Notes: generated by a model from the letters alone, not told the origin. Positions 22,463 to 35,623 are shown, counted from the stretch's first letter. The stretch is DNA of 64,000 nucleotides from Earliella scabrosa (GCA_022605405.1 JABYQQ010000007.1:434001-498000), one strand, 5' to 3'. Made by a program: numbers and translations.

Positions 22463-23465
22463 TCAATCAACGATCTTGACCGGGAGCGGCTGTCCGTCGT
22501 ACAGCTCGCGCTCCTCGATCCACTCGAGCAGGTCTTCACGGGTCAGCTCCGCGTGCATGCGCGCGAGGTCGGGGTCGGTCCCCTTGGGCGCGCGGGCCAC
22601 GAGCGCGTCGAAACTCTCGAGAGCCCATTGGATCGGCACGGGCGCGTTCAGAAACTCGACCGTGGCTGCGAGGGGCAGCCATGAAGTTAGGTCTCAGTAA
22701 CCTGGGAAGAAGTCACACACCGGGTAGCCAGACCGCCGAGACGACGCAGGCCCAGTAGATCTCCTCGCATGCCACATCCTCGTTGTGCGGTTGGGGCTCG
22801 TAGAACTGGATGTCGACGCCGAGGTGACAGTCGTGGTCCTCGGCCCCGCCGAATCCCACGATGATGGGTGCGTTGTCCTTCCGGAGCACGATGCTCTGTT
22901 CGTCGAAGTGGCCGTGGTGGACTCCAGCTTGGTGGATGGCGACGAGAGCGTTCATGACCTTTTTCCTGACGAGGCACATGCTTGTATGCGTAGTAGCGGT
23001 TGGGCAGCAACGAAGTACTCACCGGAAGTCGATCCCTGCAGTGAACAGAGACTGCTGCATACCCTCGCCCTCGTACGTCAAGACCAGACATGTTGTCTCT
23101 CCCTCTTCCGTCTCTCCTTCGAAGAGCCCGACGAATGTGGCGACGCAGCGGCCTTGTAGCGGGGCGAGCTTGCCCTGGTAGAGGTCTGCCTCCTTTCGGA
23201 GACGTTCAGCTGCGTTGCGACCGTATCCAAGCTTGCAGACGACTTCCGAATGTCGGCGGCCGTCCAGCGACAGAGTCCCCTGGCAGACCCGAGTCGACCC
23301 TTCATGAAGGTGGCGAGTGATGTCGACCCAATAGAGAGCGCCTGCCTCTAGCCGCACCTGGACCGCATCGAGGGAGTCGACGGTGGTGAGGTCGACGCGG
23401 TCGTCGTCGGGAACGGACCCCTCGACGACGGCGGGCTTGAGGAGGAGAAGGGAAGCGGAAGGCAT
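22463..23465 (-). CDS. Kinase-like protein with degenerate catalytic motifs (probable pseudokinase)
   Basis: Start ATG at 23463-23465 gives MPSASLLLLKPAVVEG; two introns are removed (near 22986-23030 and 22680-22735). The fold of a protein kinase can be followed: VVCKLGYGRNAAERLRKEAD (lysine and helix C region), LAPLQGRCVATFVGLFEG, KVMNALVAIHQAGVHHGHFD. The catalytic motifs are altered: where HRD-loop kinases have the catalytic Asp there is HHGHFDEQSIVL, and in place of DFG there is VGFGGAEDHD. The end is LEWIEERELYDGQPLPVKIV. Kinase-like proteins of this kind are common in Agaricomycetes. I infer a binding or regulatory role rather than catalysis, though unusual catalysis cannot be excluded. 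Confidence 0.72.
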
Positions 23466-24345
23466 TTGTGAGGTGGCGGATGCCACGGAGGGCGGTGAAG
23501 AGGCTAAGACAGCGCAAGTACGCGTCTAAAACGTAAATATCATTGGGCGGAAAACGGGCACGTGATCGTGTTTTAACCCGACTTGACCCGTCTCCTGCCA
23601 GAGTGCCAGATGTGAAGGTTTCCAGGCCTACAGTCGGCTCAGAACGAGCGCAGAGATGACAGAGATCAGTCCCAGAAAGTCAACTTCAGTGATGGAACGT
23701 CGCAGGGACTGACTCCATTGAGCGAATGTCATTCCGCAGGCCGAGACTTCCGCGTGCCGGCGACCGGCTGAACACACGCTCGAGTGCAGAAGGAGATAGG
23801 TGCGGTGTTCTGCTAGGTCCTAAAGTTAGATAATCAGACAGATTCTAACCACCGCAGGTGAATTCTACCGCACGTACCCCGTCGGTTCTCATCAGGATGA
23901 CATATAGACTCCGGAACCAGTGTGAACGACTTGCATCACTCCTCCATGTTCGGCTGTGTTCTCCTCTCTGGCAGTATGGTATCCAGAGGTCCTTCCGTCG
24001 GATTGCCCGCAAATGCCTCTGATATGTATCGACCAGTCGAGCTAGAATGGAGCGCCTGGGATTAAGTATCACCGTGGCCAAAACCCGACGCTCAGGCTTA
24101 TGGCTGGGCACAGTTAGCAGCAGCCAGCGCCGTCAGCGTGTTAACACGATGGATGAGTCCGCTGGTCATCTTGACTTCAAAACATTTGATTTGTTCCTAA
24201 ACGGCCGCCGGTACTAATCAGAGCGTCCCCTAGGGAAGTCCCATGCATTCAGAGCACTAAACTCAACCTTGTCGTAGGTTCCCACCAGTAGCGAAATAAA
24301 AGACACGAATAGTCAAGGAACAGCTCACTCACCCCGTTGTGCACC
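23466..24345. other. Divergent intergenic region
   Basis: Promoters of the pseudokinase (-) and of the first dienelactone hydrolase (+) are expected here. An A-rich GAAATAAAAGA stretch lies about 50 bp before the latter's ATG. No gene recognised. Confidence 0.4.
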
Positions 24346-25502
24346 ATGTCCACGACTCTCGCAGGTCCTCCCGGTGACTGTTGCAGGCGCACAGTCCAGC
24401 ATCAGGGCGAGATCCGAGGCAAAGTCGAAGTTGTCGCCGGAGTCGAGACTTATGTCGCCCGACCCGCTGACGGCAGCAACGATAGGATTATCCTCTTCTT
24501 CGGCGACATATACGGCCCGCTCTATATCAACTCTCAGCTTATCATGGACTACTGGGCAGACAATGGTGAGTAGTGTAGTTTACCTTCGAACCCAGTATCA
24601 ACAGCCCTCACGCCGGAGGGCAGGCTTCCTTGTCATCGGGCTGGACTACTTCGAAGGAGACTCCATGCAGAACTACCGCGACAAGTACTCGTTCGACTTC
24701 GAGTCCTGGCTCAAGAGGAAGAAGGAAAGAGCAGCGATTCTCATACCACCCTGGGTCGAGGCAGTCAGGAAGGACTACGGTAGGCATTGCGGAATGTGAA
24801 CATGATGTACTGACCTTACAGTCAAAGTGCACATCAGGCCACAGCAACACGAAGTACGTCTGCGCAGGTGAGCATGCGGAGAGCTGGCGGAAGCCATCAG
24901 AGCTGACAGGGCAGTGATTAGGATACTGCTTTGGCGCACCACACGTCATGGACCATTTGGCGAAGGACTGGCTACTTGCAGGTAGACTTCCTTCGCCGGC
25001 AACTTAATACTGGTTGCTGACGTCGCCATTGTTGTCCAAGGGGCATTCGGGCACCCAGCGTACCTCGACGAGGCGCACTTCCAGAAGATACAGAGTAGGT
25101 CTTCGCACCACTATTCCAATGCACTGGCAATGTAATTCACCCTGACACAGAGCCCCTCATGCTCTCTTGCTCCGGTATGCCACATGAAAATTCCGGCGTC
25201 GTGCCATGCTTGACAGGATGTCGTGGCTGCAGAAATCGACCATACGTTCCCACTCGAGGCGCGACGCCGAGCTGAGGACATTCTAGTGGAGAAGAAGGCG
25301 ACGTACTTCATCCAAGTCTTCAGTTCTGTACAACACGGCTTCGCTTTGCGCGCTGATCCAAAGATACCTGTGCAGAGTGAGTGAGCCCTGTAGTATTTTG
25401 GGATCCCCTGGCTGACCAAACACCTTGACTTGTATAGAGTGGGCAAGAGAGGAGAGCGCACGGGCCATGCTGGACTGGTTCAAACACTTCTGCGAGCAAT
25501 GA
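24346..25502 (+). CDS. Dienelactone hydrolase family protein (tandem copy 1)
   Basis: Alpha/beta-hydrolase of the dienelactone hydrolase family, which opens dienelactone rings in aromatic-compound breakdown, or hydrolyses related esters. Start MSTTLAGPPGDCCRRTVQHQ. Exon blocks in order: VETYVARPADGSNDRIILFF, GDIYGPLYINSQLIMDYWAD, FLVIGLDYFEGDS, RAAILIPPWVEAVRKDYG, the nucleophile elbow in YCFGAPHVM (Cys nucleophile), GAFGHPAYLDEAHF, the histidine motif EIDHTFPLEARRRAED, and YFIQVFSSVQHGFALRADP, ending WFKHFCEQ. Six or more short introns. All key blocks are present, so it looks functional. The same exon layout recurs in the next gene. Confidence 0.86.
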
Positions 25503-25738
25503 TGCGTGGGAGATAGCCTAAACATAGCGACATTGTACGAGTATCGGGTTGCGGGCCGATGTGTTAACACGGATACAAGGTCACGATACAGAGATAGCTT
25601 CCGTCCGCTCTCAGGAGTATAAGCTCAAGCTCGAGAAGGGGTGCAAGCTCAAACTCTACTCCGATGTCTGATATAAGCGGAGAAAATATGGGCGTACCTC
25701 GCTATATGCGCCCCACTGGTAACCCCCATCGGTAAGAG

Positions 25739-26924
25739 ATGTCGGACACGCTCGCAGGTCCTCCAGGAGAGTGCTGCAGGCAGACGGTGCAGCACGTTGG
25801 TCAGCCACGCGGCGTCGTGGAGAATGTGGCTGGTGTGGAGACGTACGTCGCGCGCCCCACAAGCGGGAGCAATTCAAAGATCATTTTGTTCTTCGGAGAC
25901 GTGTATGGACCAATGTACGTCAACTCGCAGCTGATCATGGACTATTGGGCGGAAAACGGTGAGTTGTTGGGAATGCGGCAGCCTGAGATGAGCACTCACA
26001 TGGTAGCAGGATATCTCGTCGTTGGCCTGGACTACTTTGAGGGCGACTCGATGGTTCAGCACCCAAACAGGGACGAGTTTGACTATGTCGCATGGCGCAC
26101 ACGCAAGCAGGAACGCGCAGCCATACTCATTCCTCCATGGGTCGAGGCCATAAGGAAGGATTATGGTAAGCCTTCCTGTGCATGCCTAGTACACTTCGAT
26201 CAGTAATATCGAGTCCGTAGGCGGCGAAGACACCAAGTACTTCTGCGTAGGTAGGGCACACACATACTGTTCAGCGTTACGCGGAGTTGACCGTCGTGCT
26301 AGGCTACTGCTTCGGCGCACCGTATGTCATGGAACATCTTGCGACGAACTGGATTGTTGCAGGTGAGGTGGAAGGAGACCCATGAATACTTCGGAGGCGA
26401 CGTGAACGGATTTGGGCAGGTGCTTTCGGACATCCCGCCTTTTTGAACGAGTCGCACTTTCGGAACATCAAAAGTGAGTGTTGGGACGTGGATTGGACTT
26501 GCGATGAATACTAAACCGTGAAACCAATGTTCGCTTCCGCCTCCAGAGCCTCTTCTGTTATCGTGCAGTGGTATGCACAGTCACTGAGACGCACCTTCCA
26601 AATGACCTCACTGTTTCTTCCTCCTGCAGAAATCGACCACACCTTCCCACTCGAAGCTCGGCGCCGAGCGGAAGACATCCTGATTGACATGCAAGCGACG
26701 TACTTCATCCAAGTATTCGGGTCCGTCCAGCACGGGTTTGCTCTCAGGAGCGATCCTAAGGTCCCTGTGCAAAGTGAGTCCAATATGCACACAATGACAG
26801 ACCAACGTGGTAGTAGTACTAGCCTGAGAGTACTCACGACAACATAGAGTGGGCAAGAGAAGAGAGTGCGCGAGCTATCCTGCATTGGTTCGACCACTGG
26901 AGTGCGGAGAATAAGACAATGTAG
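25739..26924 (+). CDS. Dienelactone hydrolase family protein (tandem copy 2)
   Basis: Paralogue of the upstream gene in the same orientation, 236 bp downstream, with matching exon order. Start MSDTLAGPPGECCRQTVQHV; a TATAAG box lies at 25672-25677, 67 bp before the ATG. Blocks: VETYVARPTSGSNSKIILFF, GDVYGPMYVNSQLIMDYWAE, YLVVGLDYFEGDS, RAAILIPPWVEAIRKDYG, nucleophile elbow YCFGAPYVM, AGAFGHPAFLNESHF, EIDHTFPLEARRRAED, FIQVFGSVQHGFALRSDP, end DHWSAENKTM. The copies differ throughout but keep the catalytic motifs, so the duplication is not very recent and both appear intact. Confidence 0.86.
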
Positions 26925-27568
26925 CAAGGGTAGGCCATAGGTGCTATGGTGACCAGCGGTAGTAGGACAAAGCATGTAGCAGTACGGTTTCCTGCCTTGT
27001 CCGCCGCGATCGAGATTGTGCCATCTTAGGCGCCAATAAGCTATATTTGGGAATTCCCGACGGCGGCAGGCTGTGCAGGCTGACTCCTCTCCACCAGCGA
27101 TTCGTTCAAGCGAAAATAAAGGTACTCGGGCACTTCAGACTCACGGCAGGTTCGTGTTGGTCTCTCTCGCACGCTGTGTCTTCAAGCTTCATTCCATACC
27201 TCAGGTAGACACACGCGTCGCGCGATCATGATGAACTTCGGTGCCGCCGGATTCGATAGCTACTGCAGAAGACTCCGAGTCTGCCAGCGTGCTTACGCCA
27301 ACGACGACATGTCCACGGAGAGAATCAGAAATCAATGTCGCTGCTTGTCGTTCAATGAAGGCTTCATATGGCGATACACTTGTTCCTTGCATTGCCCTGA
27401 CGCACAGCTTCGTGGCGTGTGGGAGACTCGGTACGCTTCTTAGGGCTGCGCTCGACTCAGGGACGTACGTATATGGCTCACTTGGCGTGCTGAATAGCTA
27501 TATACCTCCCCTCACCGCTCCTCTGTATCTGTGGTACCGCAAGTGCCGCCGAGTTTCCGTAGCCCCAC
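26925..27568. other. Intergenic region before the DUF6535 gene
   Basis: No firm coding block. Small 5' exons of the next gene could lie here, since its start is uncertain; a TATATTT stretch sits near 27040. Confidence 0.35.
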
Positions 27569-29995
27569 ATGCTCTCCGACGTCGACATCGGGATACCCCG
27601 GATGGGGGGCTCGGTCGCCATGCATGAAGCTGTTCCGATGACACAGGAACCCTCGTCGGATTTTGCAGTCCGTAATCCATGCTCATGCACGTTTGGTTTT
27701 GGTGCTGATTGCTCCGCAGGAGTCTACTACAGCCACAATCGCAGAGGATTCATGGAGGCTACCTAGCCACGAGGTCAGTGTGCACACTGATGACGCTGTA
27801 ACGGAAACATGGATGCTGAACAAGGCATCAGGAATTGCGGGACGAAGTATCACAGCGCTATTCCGATTCGGAAAGAACGGCGGCTTGGGCGCACTCAGCG
27901 GAGATTGTGAAGACCTACAATGACGAACTAGTCAATCGGTGGAAGGAGGAGATGGACACGCTCCTAGTATACGTGAGAAAGATCGCACTGGACCTCTCCC
28001 TCTCCCCAGCCCGACTGATTGATGATGCTTACAGGCGGGTCTCTTCTCAGCAGTTCTAACAGCATTTAACGTGCAGTCATATCAGCTGCTACAGCCAGAC
28101 CCAACGGATCCCACCCTCGAGGTTCTGAAGAAGATATCAGCGCAGCTTAACAGCTTCTCCCTCAATCCGTCCTTCCTCAACTCTACTGAGAGCCCACTGT
28201 CGGAAGCCGATCTTAGCCCACCTTTCCGAGCTCCGTTGTCCGCAGTCTGGATCAACTCCCTCTGGTTCTCCAGTTTGGTCTGTTCGCTTGCCTCGGCGTC
28301 GATCGCACTTATGGTCAAGCAATGGCTCCACGAGATCAGCATAGGCGTGTCTGGTACATCGCGCGAGTCTGCGCGAATCAGGCAGTACCGCTTGAATAGC
28401 TTGAAACGATGGCGTGTTGGCGGCATCGTCATCATCATCCCCATACTCCTCCAGCTCGCGCTTTTCCTGTTCCTCGTCGGGCTCGTCATGCTGCTCTGGA
28501 CGCTCCATGGGACGGTCGCCGCCGTGTCGACTTCGCTTGTCGGCACCCTGTTCATTTTCGTCACGATCACGACTCTCCTCCCAGTCCTGCGCGTCGATTG
28601 CTCCTATCGTTCCCCGCAAGCGCTGGGGATCTTCATGGCGATCAGGGAAGTCCGGAAGGTGACGAAGAGCACGCTAGTGCGCCTTGCCGAGGTAGCGCGG
28701 ACCATGACAAAACCCTGGAAGCGCAGCGGCGGAATCCTAGGCAAAATCGCGGAACTTGCATGGCATGTATATGTCGCCGCATGCATATCCAAGAAAGACA
28801 TCCCCACCTGGCACGGTCGCGAGCACATCGAGGTCGCGAAGGAGATGAGCATGCTCGACCGCGACCTCGCCGCGATGGCGTACACGACGACGTTTGATTC
28901 CAGCTACCTCAACGACCTACGGACGCTACTAACGGATCTTCCGTGGGCGGACGCGATGGCCTGCTACGACGCTATCTTCGATGCGAGGACGAGGCTGTGG
29001 GGCACGTCGATCGCTCGCACCCAGGACCGCTTCTCGCGACATTCGTTCGACGTGTTACACATTCTCCTTACGGTCGACACGGACGAGCGGGGAGACGAAT
29101 GGCAAGGCGCTATGACGAGGGTCATGAACAATCTGCCGCCACCACAGGACACTTCGGAGGAGAACGTACTGCGGAACCTATCCGTCCTTGCTAAAGGACA
29201 CACGCCATGCGCTGACAAGGCATTCCTCCGAGTCATCATGCACCTCAGAGATTATGAGAGTGGCGGCCTCTTCGATTCTAGCGAAGGCATACGAGCAGGT
29301 ATGTCATCGTCCCTTGAGATCTGTTGACCAAACTCAGGATCATCACGCTCATTATAGTCATGGTCATGTCCGAGTGGCGAGCTCGATTCCCCGGTGGTAC
29401 TGACATTTCCACTACACTGCGACACTACCTGCAAAGCGTGGAGGCCGTCATTCGCTGCGCCCTTCGATCAACGTCGAGAGATCTCACCAGCGAAGACCGG
29501 CAGTTCATACGGACACGCGTACAGAGCACTCTCGGGTTCTTCCGGGGGTTTCTCCGGACATCGTTGTGGAAGGAACCATCGCTCTACATTTGCCTTGGGC
29601 TCAGCAACATCGTCCCACTCCTCGTGGAGCTGGCGCAATTTGACAGGGATCTCGTGACGGACGAACTCGCGGAGACTCTGAACAACGTGTGGTCAGCGGT
29701 TTGCGAAGGCGCACAAGAAGTCGCCGATGGAGAGCGTTTGAGGCGAGTGCAGGCCTACATCGACTGGACCGGGGAAGTCCTGGAGGCATTGAAGGCGGTC
29801 ATGGAGGGGAGGCCCGTGGATGCAAGTACGTATATCGGTACCGCATATGCTTTGCGCTGACTGATATACTTCATCCTCTAAGACCAGAAGCCTCGCATGA
29901 AACGCCCAAAAGCACAATTTGACACCGTCAAGACGCCATCATCACCCCGGTTCGCAGCCTGGACGCGTCGACGGACGCGTTTGCTCTCCATTTAG
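27569..29995 (+). CDS. DUF6535-domain membrane protein
   Basis: Basidiomycete-specific family of unknown function. The hallmark is clear: NDELVNRWKEEMDTLLVY, spliced to AGLFSAVLTAFNVQSYQLLQ, then a Pro/Ser linker, AVWINSLWFSSLVCSLASAS, QWLHEISIGVSG, the double membrane segment GGIVIIIPILLQLALFLFLV ... TSLVGTLFIFVTITTLLPVL, and a long helical C-terminal region. The end is set by two further introns and TAG 29993-29995 (last residues RTRLLSI). The start is my inference: ATG 27569 joins through introns with weak donors (GTCCGT, GTCAGT) to ELRDEVSQRYSDSERTAAWA. Upstream exons may differ. A membrane-anchored helical protein; no role is shown by the sequence. Confidence 0.75.
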
Positions 29996-30905
29996 TGGAT
30001 TCTGGTTTGCATTGATGACAGGGAATATTGTAGATCTGGCATATTGCCGTACGTACATTCGTGGTATACCCCCTGCATGCGTATAGAGACTTGATACCCT
30101 GATACATGCACGACGGCCGGCGCGAGAACACGTGCGAGCGACTTGAGACCGGAGTTGAGTAGGCTGAATTGAAGTATGGCTAATTATCCGACCGCCGGAC
30201 CCTCAGGCAGCGAACCTTGAAGTGCATATGATGTTTCGTTACAACCATGCGCGAAGCCTCGCCCAAACCGCGTCGGGTGAGACAGTCCAATTGGCCGCCC
30301 ACGGCTGCGAACAGCCCCCCGCACCCGTGTCTGCTGCCTCCAAGGGAAATGAATGGACTTGAGGCCTTCCACGCGTCTTGTGGGAGCGAGATGCCCGGGA
30401 GATACTGTCCGCACAGGTCCGCACTCGCACCGCCAAGTCCGCAGGCGTCTTCGTCGGCCGTGGCGAGAATCGAAGCCATGACGCACCGCATGCGCGTTGC
30501 GTGTGGGCCGCGGATGGCGCGCGGCGACGCGTGCTGATTGTGTAGGAGCTCGACAGTCAATCAGGGACAGTGCAGGCATGATGGCGTGAGGCTTGAGTGA
30601 GCGGCCAGGGTGAGCGAGCAGAGTCGCTGCAATGGTTGTTCGCAAGAGATGCGCCAGAATAAAACGTAGGCAGGTCATGGAGGACGTCGAGGAGGATGGA
30701 GGCAAATAGCTGGAGGTGGAGACGAACTGTCGACCTCGAGGACTCGGAGGAGGCGCGACAAACAGGATCAAATACGGAATCGGGAAGGCTCTGCCACACG
30801 AGACGCCCGGAAATTGAGCTCATCCCTCCACCTCTCCTGCCGTCGCATGCAGTGGCTTCCTCGCCGCCCTCGCTGTCCAGCCCGCTCCTTTCTGACGACG
30901 TGTAG
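29996..30905. other. Intergenic region upstream of the Ser/Pro-rich gene
   Basis: Expected 3' UTR on the left and promoter on the right. GC-rich antisense frames near 30180-30770 have no family resemblance and are not called. Confidence 0.4.
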
Positions 30906-33900
30906 ATGGCATTCCTGGGCATCTTCAAGCGCGACAAGCACAAGGCTCACGATGCTTCAACAATCCGCACCTCGAGTGTCGGATCCGATGTCGATCCCAG
31001 CGAGCCCGACTATGTCCTTCCGTCGTCAAACCAAGCACACTCCATATACTCAGGACCGCCTGGAGCATCATCTTCCAAGCTGAAGCTGGGATTCAAACCC
31101 AAGAAGTCGCCCGTCACGCCCCGCACGGACAGCAACCTCCTCTCCCCGCCATCCTCGGCGTTCCTCGGTGTCAGGTCCGAGTCCGAGAACAACCTCCTCA
31201 GTCCGCCACCTCCCAGATCCGCTGTATTTGCGGGCTACAGCGTCCCCAATAGTGCGCACTCTACGAGGTCATTGCCGGCGCAACCAACCCCCCATTCGCG
31301 TTCGAACTCGAAGGAGTTCGTTGACCTCGGTTCGTCACCCCTTGCTCCTCCAAAGCAGAGCAAAGGCGGTCTCTTTTCGTGGGCCCACAGAGAACGGAAA
31401 AAGTCCAAGCCACCACCACCCCCTACCTCATCCTCTGCAGTATCGCCGATCCCTGACATATCTCTTGATCCCGAGTCATTCAACCTCCGCTCGTTTCGTC
31501 ATGTACATCCTGCCGCTTCGAACGAATCAACTCCTTCAGTCCTCCCTCCTGTTCGACCACGACCTCGAGAGGGCAGCTTCGTCTCCGACTCGTCACAACG
31601 TATATCTGTCGCCGCATTCCGGGAAGCTCAGGCCCGACGCAGTGCCGCAAATTCGCCGGTACCCTCTTTCTCGCATGACGGGCTTTCGCCAGGCTCTGCG
31701 ACTGGCTTGCGACCGCCGTCAACGTTTGCTTTGCGCAACTCCAGAAGCATTAGCGGCGACAGTGACACCGACGACTCGGATGAAGAAGATCGTTCGGAGG
31801 CCTCGTCCACGTTGAAGCCACGGCAACATCGGACAGCAAAGTCATCTCCGATGGTAAGCCCAGGGAAGAAGTCTGTGTCTGAGCTGGGCCACAAGACAAT
31901 CCGTTCTGAGTTGGACCACAAGACGATCCGGGTAACTCCCCCTGCTCCCCCACGCATGGCAACCTCAGCCTCGACGAATACATCATTCACGCCTCAGTCC
32001 AAGGATGTCGCTGTCCCCAGGGCGCGTGCGTCCGCTTCTACTTCGGCTCTGCAGCCAAACGCCGCCGCTCGTCGTGCTTCCGTATTGGCGGCACAACAAC
32101 AGCCGCGCACCCAACCACAGAAACAACCAAAGCCTGGTGCGTTGCATTGCCTTGTCACCTTCTGCAGGTATTGCTCACTCCTCTACCCTTTCCGTCAGCG
32201 CCTTCGCCCGTGAGCGCCAAGCAGCCTTCACAGAAAGTCCGATCCTTGTATACCAGATCATCGTCGTCATCATCAACTTCGAGTTCATCTTCGTCATCAG
32301 ATTCTGACGACGCACCGCTTGCGACGTTGGTGAACCCCAAACGTCCAGGGAGTGCTGCATCATCCGCTCCGTCATCGCGTCCCAGAGCTGGTTCGCGCGC
32401 ACCGTCGAGGCCTCTAATAGACCTTTCCGGCATTACTCCTCCAACTCCATCATTCGCTGACCCCGATGCACCTCCGCTACCGGTCAAAGATTCGCCTGCG
32501 GCCTCGCCCCAAGTCACAACGCCGGGACATCCCTATAAACCGAGCCTGAATGATCGCCTTCAACGGTTGGCGAAAGGTGGCGGGAGGTCCGTTGACAACG
32601 TGTCCGACCCCGATGTGTCGAGGGCAACGGAGAAGGAACGTGGGAGGGAACGCCAAGTACCCACGCGCAGCCAGACACAACCTGTGGACACTTTTGCTGC
32701 CCCATCAGCCTCTCCATCGCCGTCCCCTGCTCCATCAAGGAAGACGAATGGACGATCTATGTCCTCGCCGAATACCACGTTCGAGGAGGTCAAGCCTCTG
32801 TCAAGTGCGCCGCCCATCGTGCCTACCCCGATACGTACACGGACACCACCCCCTGCCTTCGCCGTGACGTCACGACCTTCCTCCCAGTTCTCACAGAATC
32901 AATCCGACTCCGTACCTACTTCACGGACATCTGAAGAAACCGTCCGTGTCGGTCGCGCCCGAGCATCAACTCTCATTTCGGAGGGGGACCTTATCCATGG
33001 TCGACCATTCACTGGGGGTGGGCTTCTCGCTGGGGGATCGACCCCCTCTCCATCCAGCAATAGTCCCGCTACATCCGGCCCAGGTCGACCACGACCACGC
33101 GCCGGGACAATGGCATCCTCCCCATCCCCATCTCGCTCCCCGGCAGAGTCCTCGATGGCCACTCCGGCGGATGCACGATCGCGATCGAGCGCGAGGGCCT
33201 CCCAAGCGTCTCAGGATCTGCTACCCCCTCGTTTGGTCACGCATTCCAGCAGCCCAGACACGAGCCGAAGTCCGGGCAATTCGCCGGCGTCCACATCGCG
33301 TAGCACGTTTGCGCCGAAATCGGCGATGAAGTCCTCTCCACAGACCTCGCCTGTTACGGAGAACCCCGCCAATGGAAGGTCACGGACGTCTTCCCTGTTC
33401 TCCGCATCGTTCGCCACTCCTCCTACCAAACCATTTGCTGGGACCGGGTACGGTCTCGGTGTTCGGGGGAACAGTCCTGCTAGTTCCACGGGCGACTCGA
33501 GCAGTGGCCGAACACCGATCACCCCTGTGGATAGCAGCGATGTGAGCGCTGTGTCGGCAAAGAAGCGCAACCATAGGAAGAGCTCCAGTGTGGCATTTGA
33601 CGAGTCAGACCGTGGTCGCATCTCACTGCGCGAGCGGGAGAAGGCAGAGACTTCAGACCCCGAGGAGAGCAGGAGGCGCGAACGGCGACGTAGCGAGGCT
33701 AAGGCGGCGCTCGAGGTACGTTCTCCCGCGTCGGTGTGCTTCTCGTTCCTGATTCGATGTTCCATGATAGCTCGGGAAGATCGTCAATGGGCGCGGACCG
33801 ATCGCGACGGACGATGACGACGCGCTGGAGAATATGGGTCCCAGGATGAGCATGCTGAACCCGATGATGGCTGCCAGCATGGGTCCAATGGGCGCGATTA

Positions 33901-34565
33901 ACGTCACCCCGCCCTCGCCGATGACCTGGGCGCCTCAGACACCGCAGGGCATGATGAACCCCATGTTCCCCATGACGGCCCCTGCCAGCACGGATCCCAC
34001 GTTCCTCGCAGCCCACCAGCAAGCCATGATGGCGGCCAAGCAAGCGTTCCAGATGACCATCGCGCAGCAGGCTCTTGCCGCAGCCAACGAGGAGTGGGAA
34101 CGCGGCTCGACTGCGACCAGCGCGTACGGCGGGTTTGGTGGAATGAATGGCGGGATGTTCCCTGGTGGCCAGCCCGGGTTCGGGATGAACATGGGCCTGA
34201 TGCCCTGGCCGATGCAGATGTTCCCGAGTTCGCAGTCGATGTATGCGGGCAGCGTCATCGGAGGCAGCGAGATTGGCGGACCCACGGCACGCTCGCCTGG
34301 ATGGGGCAGCCGTAGCATGTTCGGGGAGCAGGGAACGTACACCGGTACCGCGGCTGAGCGGGCTTCGATGGTGTTCAGGAACTCGCAGTTTGGTGGACCC
34401 GTTTTAACTGGGGCCAGGAGCGAGATTGGCGGACCGACGAGTCGACCTGGGGTGAGGCCGCGCGTGAAGACCAACCCCTCGGACAGCCCGTTGCCTTCGC
34501 CGCACAAGAGCCGCGGCGGGCCTCCTCCCTCAAGTTGGAACACCCGGACCAATAAGCCTGCTTGA
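30906..34565 (+). CDS. Large disordered Ser/Pro-rich protein
   Basis: Three-exon gene with two short introns (about 32137-32198 and 33716-33770), starting MAFLGIFKRDKHKAHD. Nearly the whole chain of over 1,100 residues is low complexity: Ser/Pro/Thr-rich with many SP and TP sites, a poly-Ser run (SSSSSSTSSSSSSSDSDD), a basic patch (ESRRRERRRSEAKAALE), and a Met/Gly/Pro-rich C-terminal third with GGSEIGGPTARSPG and a similar SEIGGPTSRPG repeat. A Gln/Ala helix (AAKQAFQMTIAQQALAAANE) is the only clearly structured segment. No catalytic domain is visible. Such proteins are often regulatory scaffolds and phosphorylation targets. The unbroken frame over 3.6 kb and clean introns support a real gene; the function is unknown. 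Confidence 0.8.
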
Positions 34566-35623
34566 CGCACCAGGTACGTCGTACGTACGATCGTCAGCCC
34601 ATCTTTCTGATCATATAAGCTATGCAGATATGCGACGGGCTTTTTCCTCTCCAATGCATTTCAGGCACCAGACGTTTTCAATGTCAACTGGATGCCTAGA
34701 CACTGTCTTGCACCGCATACACTCGCTTTCTACGACCTTCCTCGCTATCCTAACGCCTTCCATGTTTTCCCGCTCGCCTGCTTCCCACTTCGCATCCGTC
34801 GTTCCTTTCATGTCTATCTCTATTCCTACCGTCGTATGGCAGGGCGTACGCACAGTCGACGCAACTCGGACGGGCACGCTCGTTGTAGTTATTATCCATG
34901 GCTTACCCTTGTTTTTATTTCCTCATCTACGGTATACCCCTTCACCATCTCCTGGCACGCGCCTTTTCCCTCCGAGTCTCCGTTCCGACTGTGACGTGTC
35001 TTGCCATGCGCGCCATACTAGTATTAGTACGATCATCTGAACCACATACGTATAGCTAACCCCATTCGCATCACCATCGATCTTGTTGCATACATTTCTT
35101 TCGCACGTTATGGACGCCGTCCTGTTCCGTATATCTGCATTACTGTGAAATACCAACGTCGTCCTATAGATGAACTTTTCTGACAAAGTTTGACGGATAT
35201 TCGTCCTCGATGTTCCTGGGATACGTCATCGCGAATCCCGACGCATTGCCTTTCTTGGCGAGTTTCGGGTAGCCGCGACGCGGTCACGTGAAGTCATTAG
35301 AAGGGGTTCGGGAATCGGTGCTGACAGAAGCTGTGGTCTCGCCACGCCGAAGTGTCCATCGATTCACAGCATCAATGCATCAGCACTCAGTTCTCAGTGT
35401 CAGACGTCGCGCGCGCGCGGACAGAGTTCTCGGGCCCACCAGAGCGTCGACGATTACACAGGCGCCTAACCACAATTTGTCAGGGAAGATCACGTGTGCT
35501 ATTAGACAGATTAACGCGATCTATGGAGTCGAGGGCGATATAAGCTCAAGCTGTGGACAGCCATCCCACACCCATCCACCACCCCCTCATCACCACCCAC
35601 CTACACCCGTCTAACTCGACACC
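34566..35623. other. Intergenic region and promoter of the first thioredoxin gene
   Basis: No coding block. The right part (from about 35290) belongs to the duplicated thioredoxin unit. Confidence 0.45.
35539..35544 (+). promoter_or_regulatory. TATA box of thioredoxin copy 1
   Basis: TATAAG, 85 bp before the ATG, in a block (GATATAAGCTCAAGCTG) also found before copy 2 with few changes. Confidence 0.7.
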
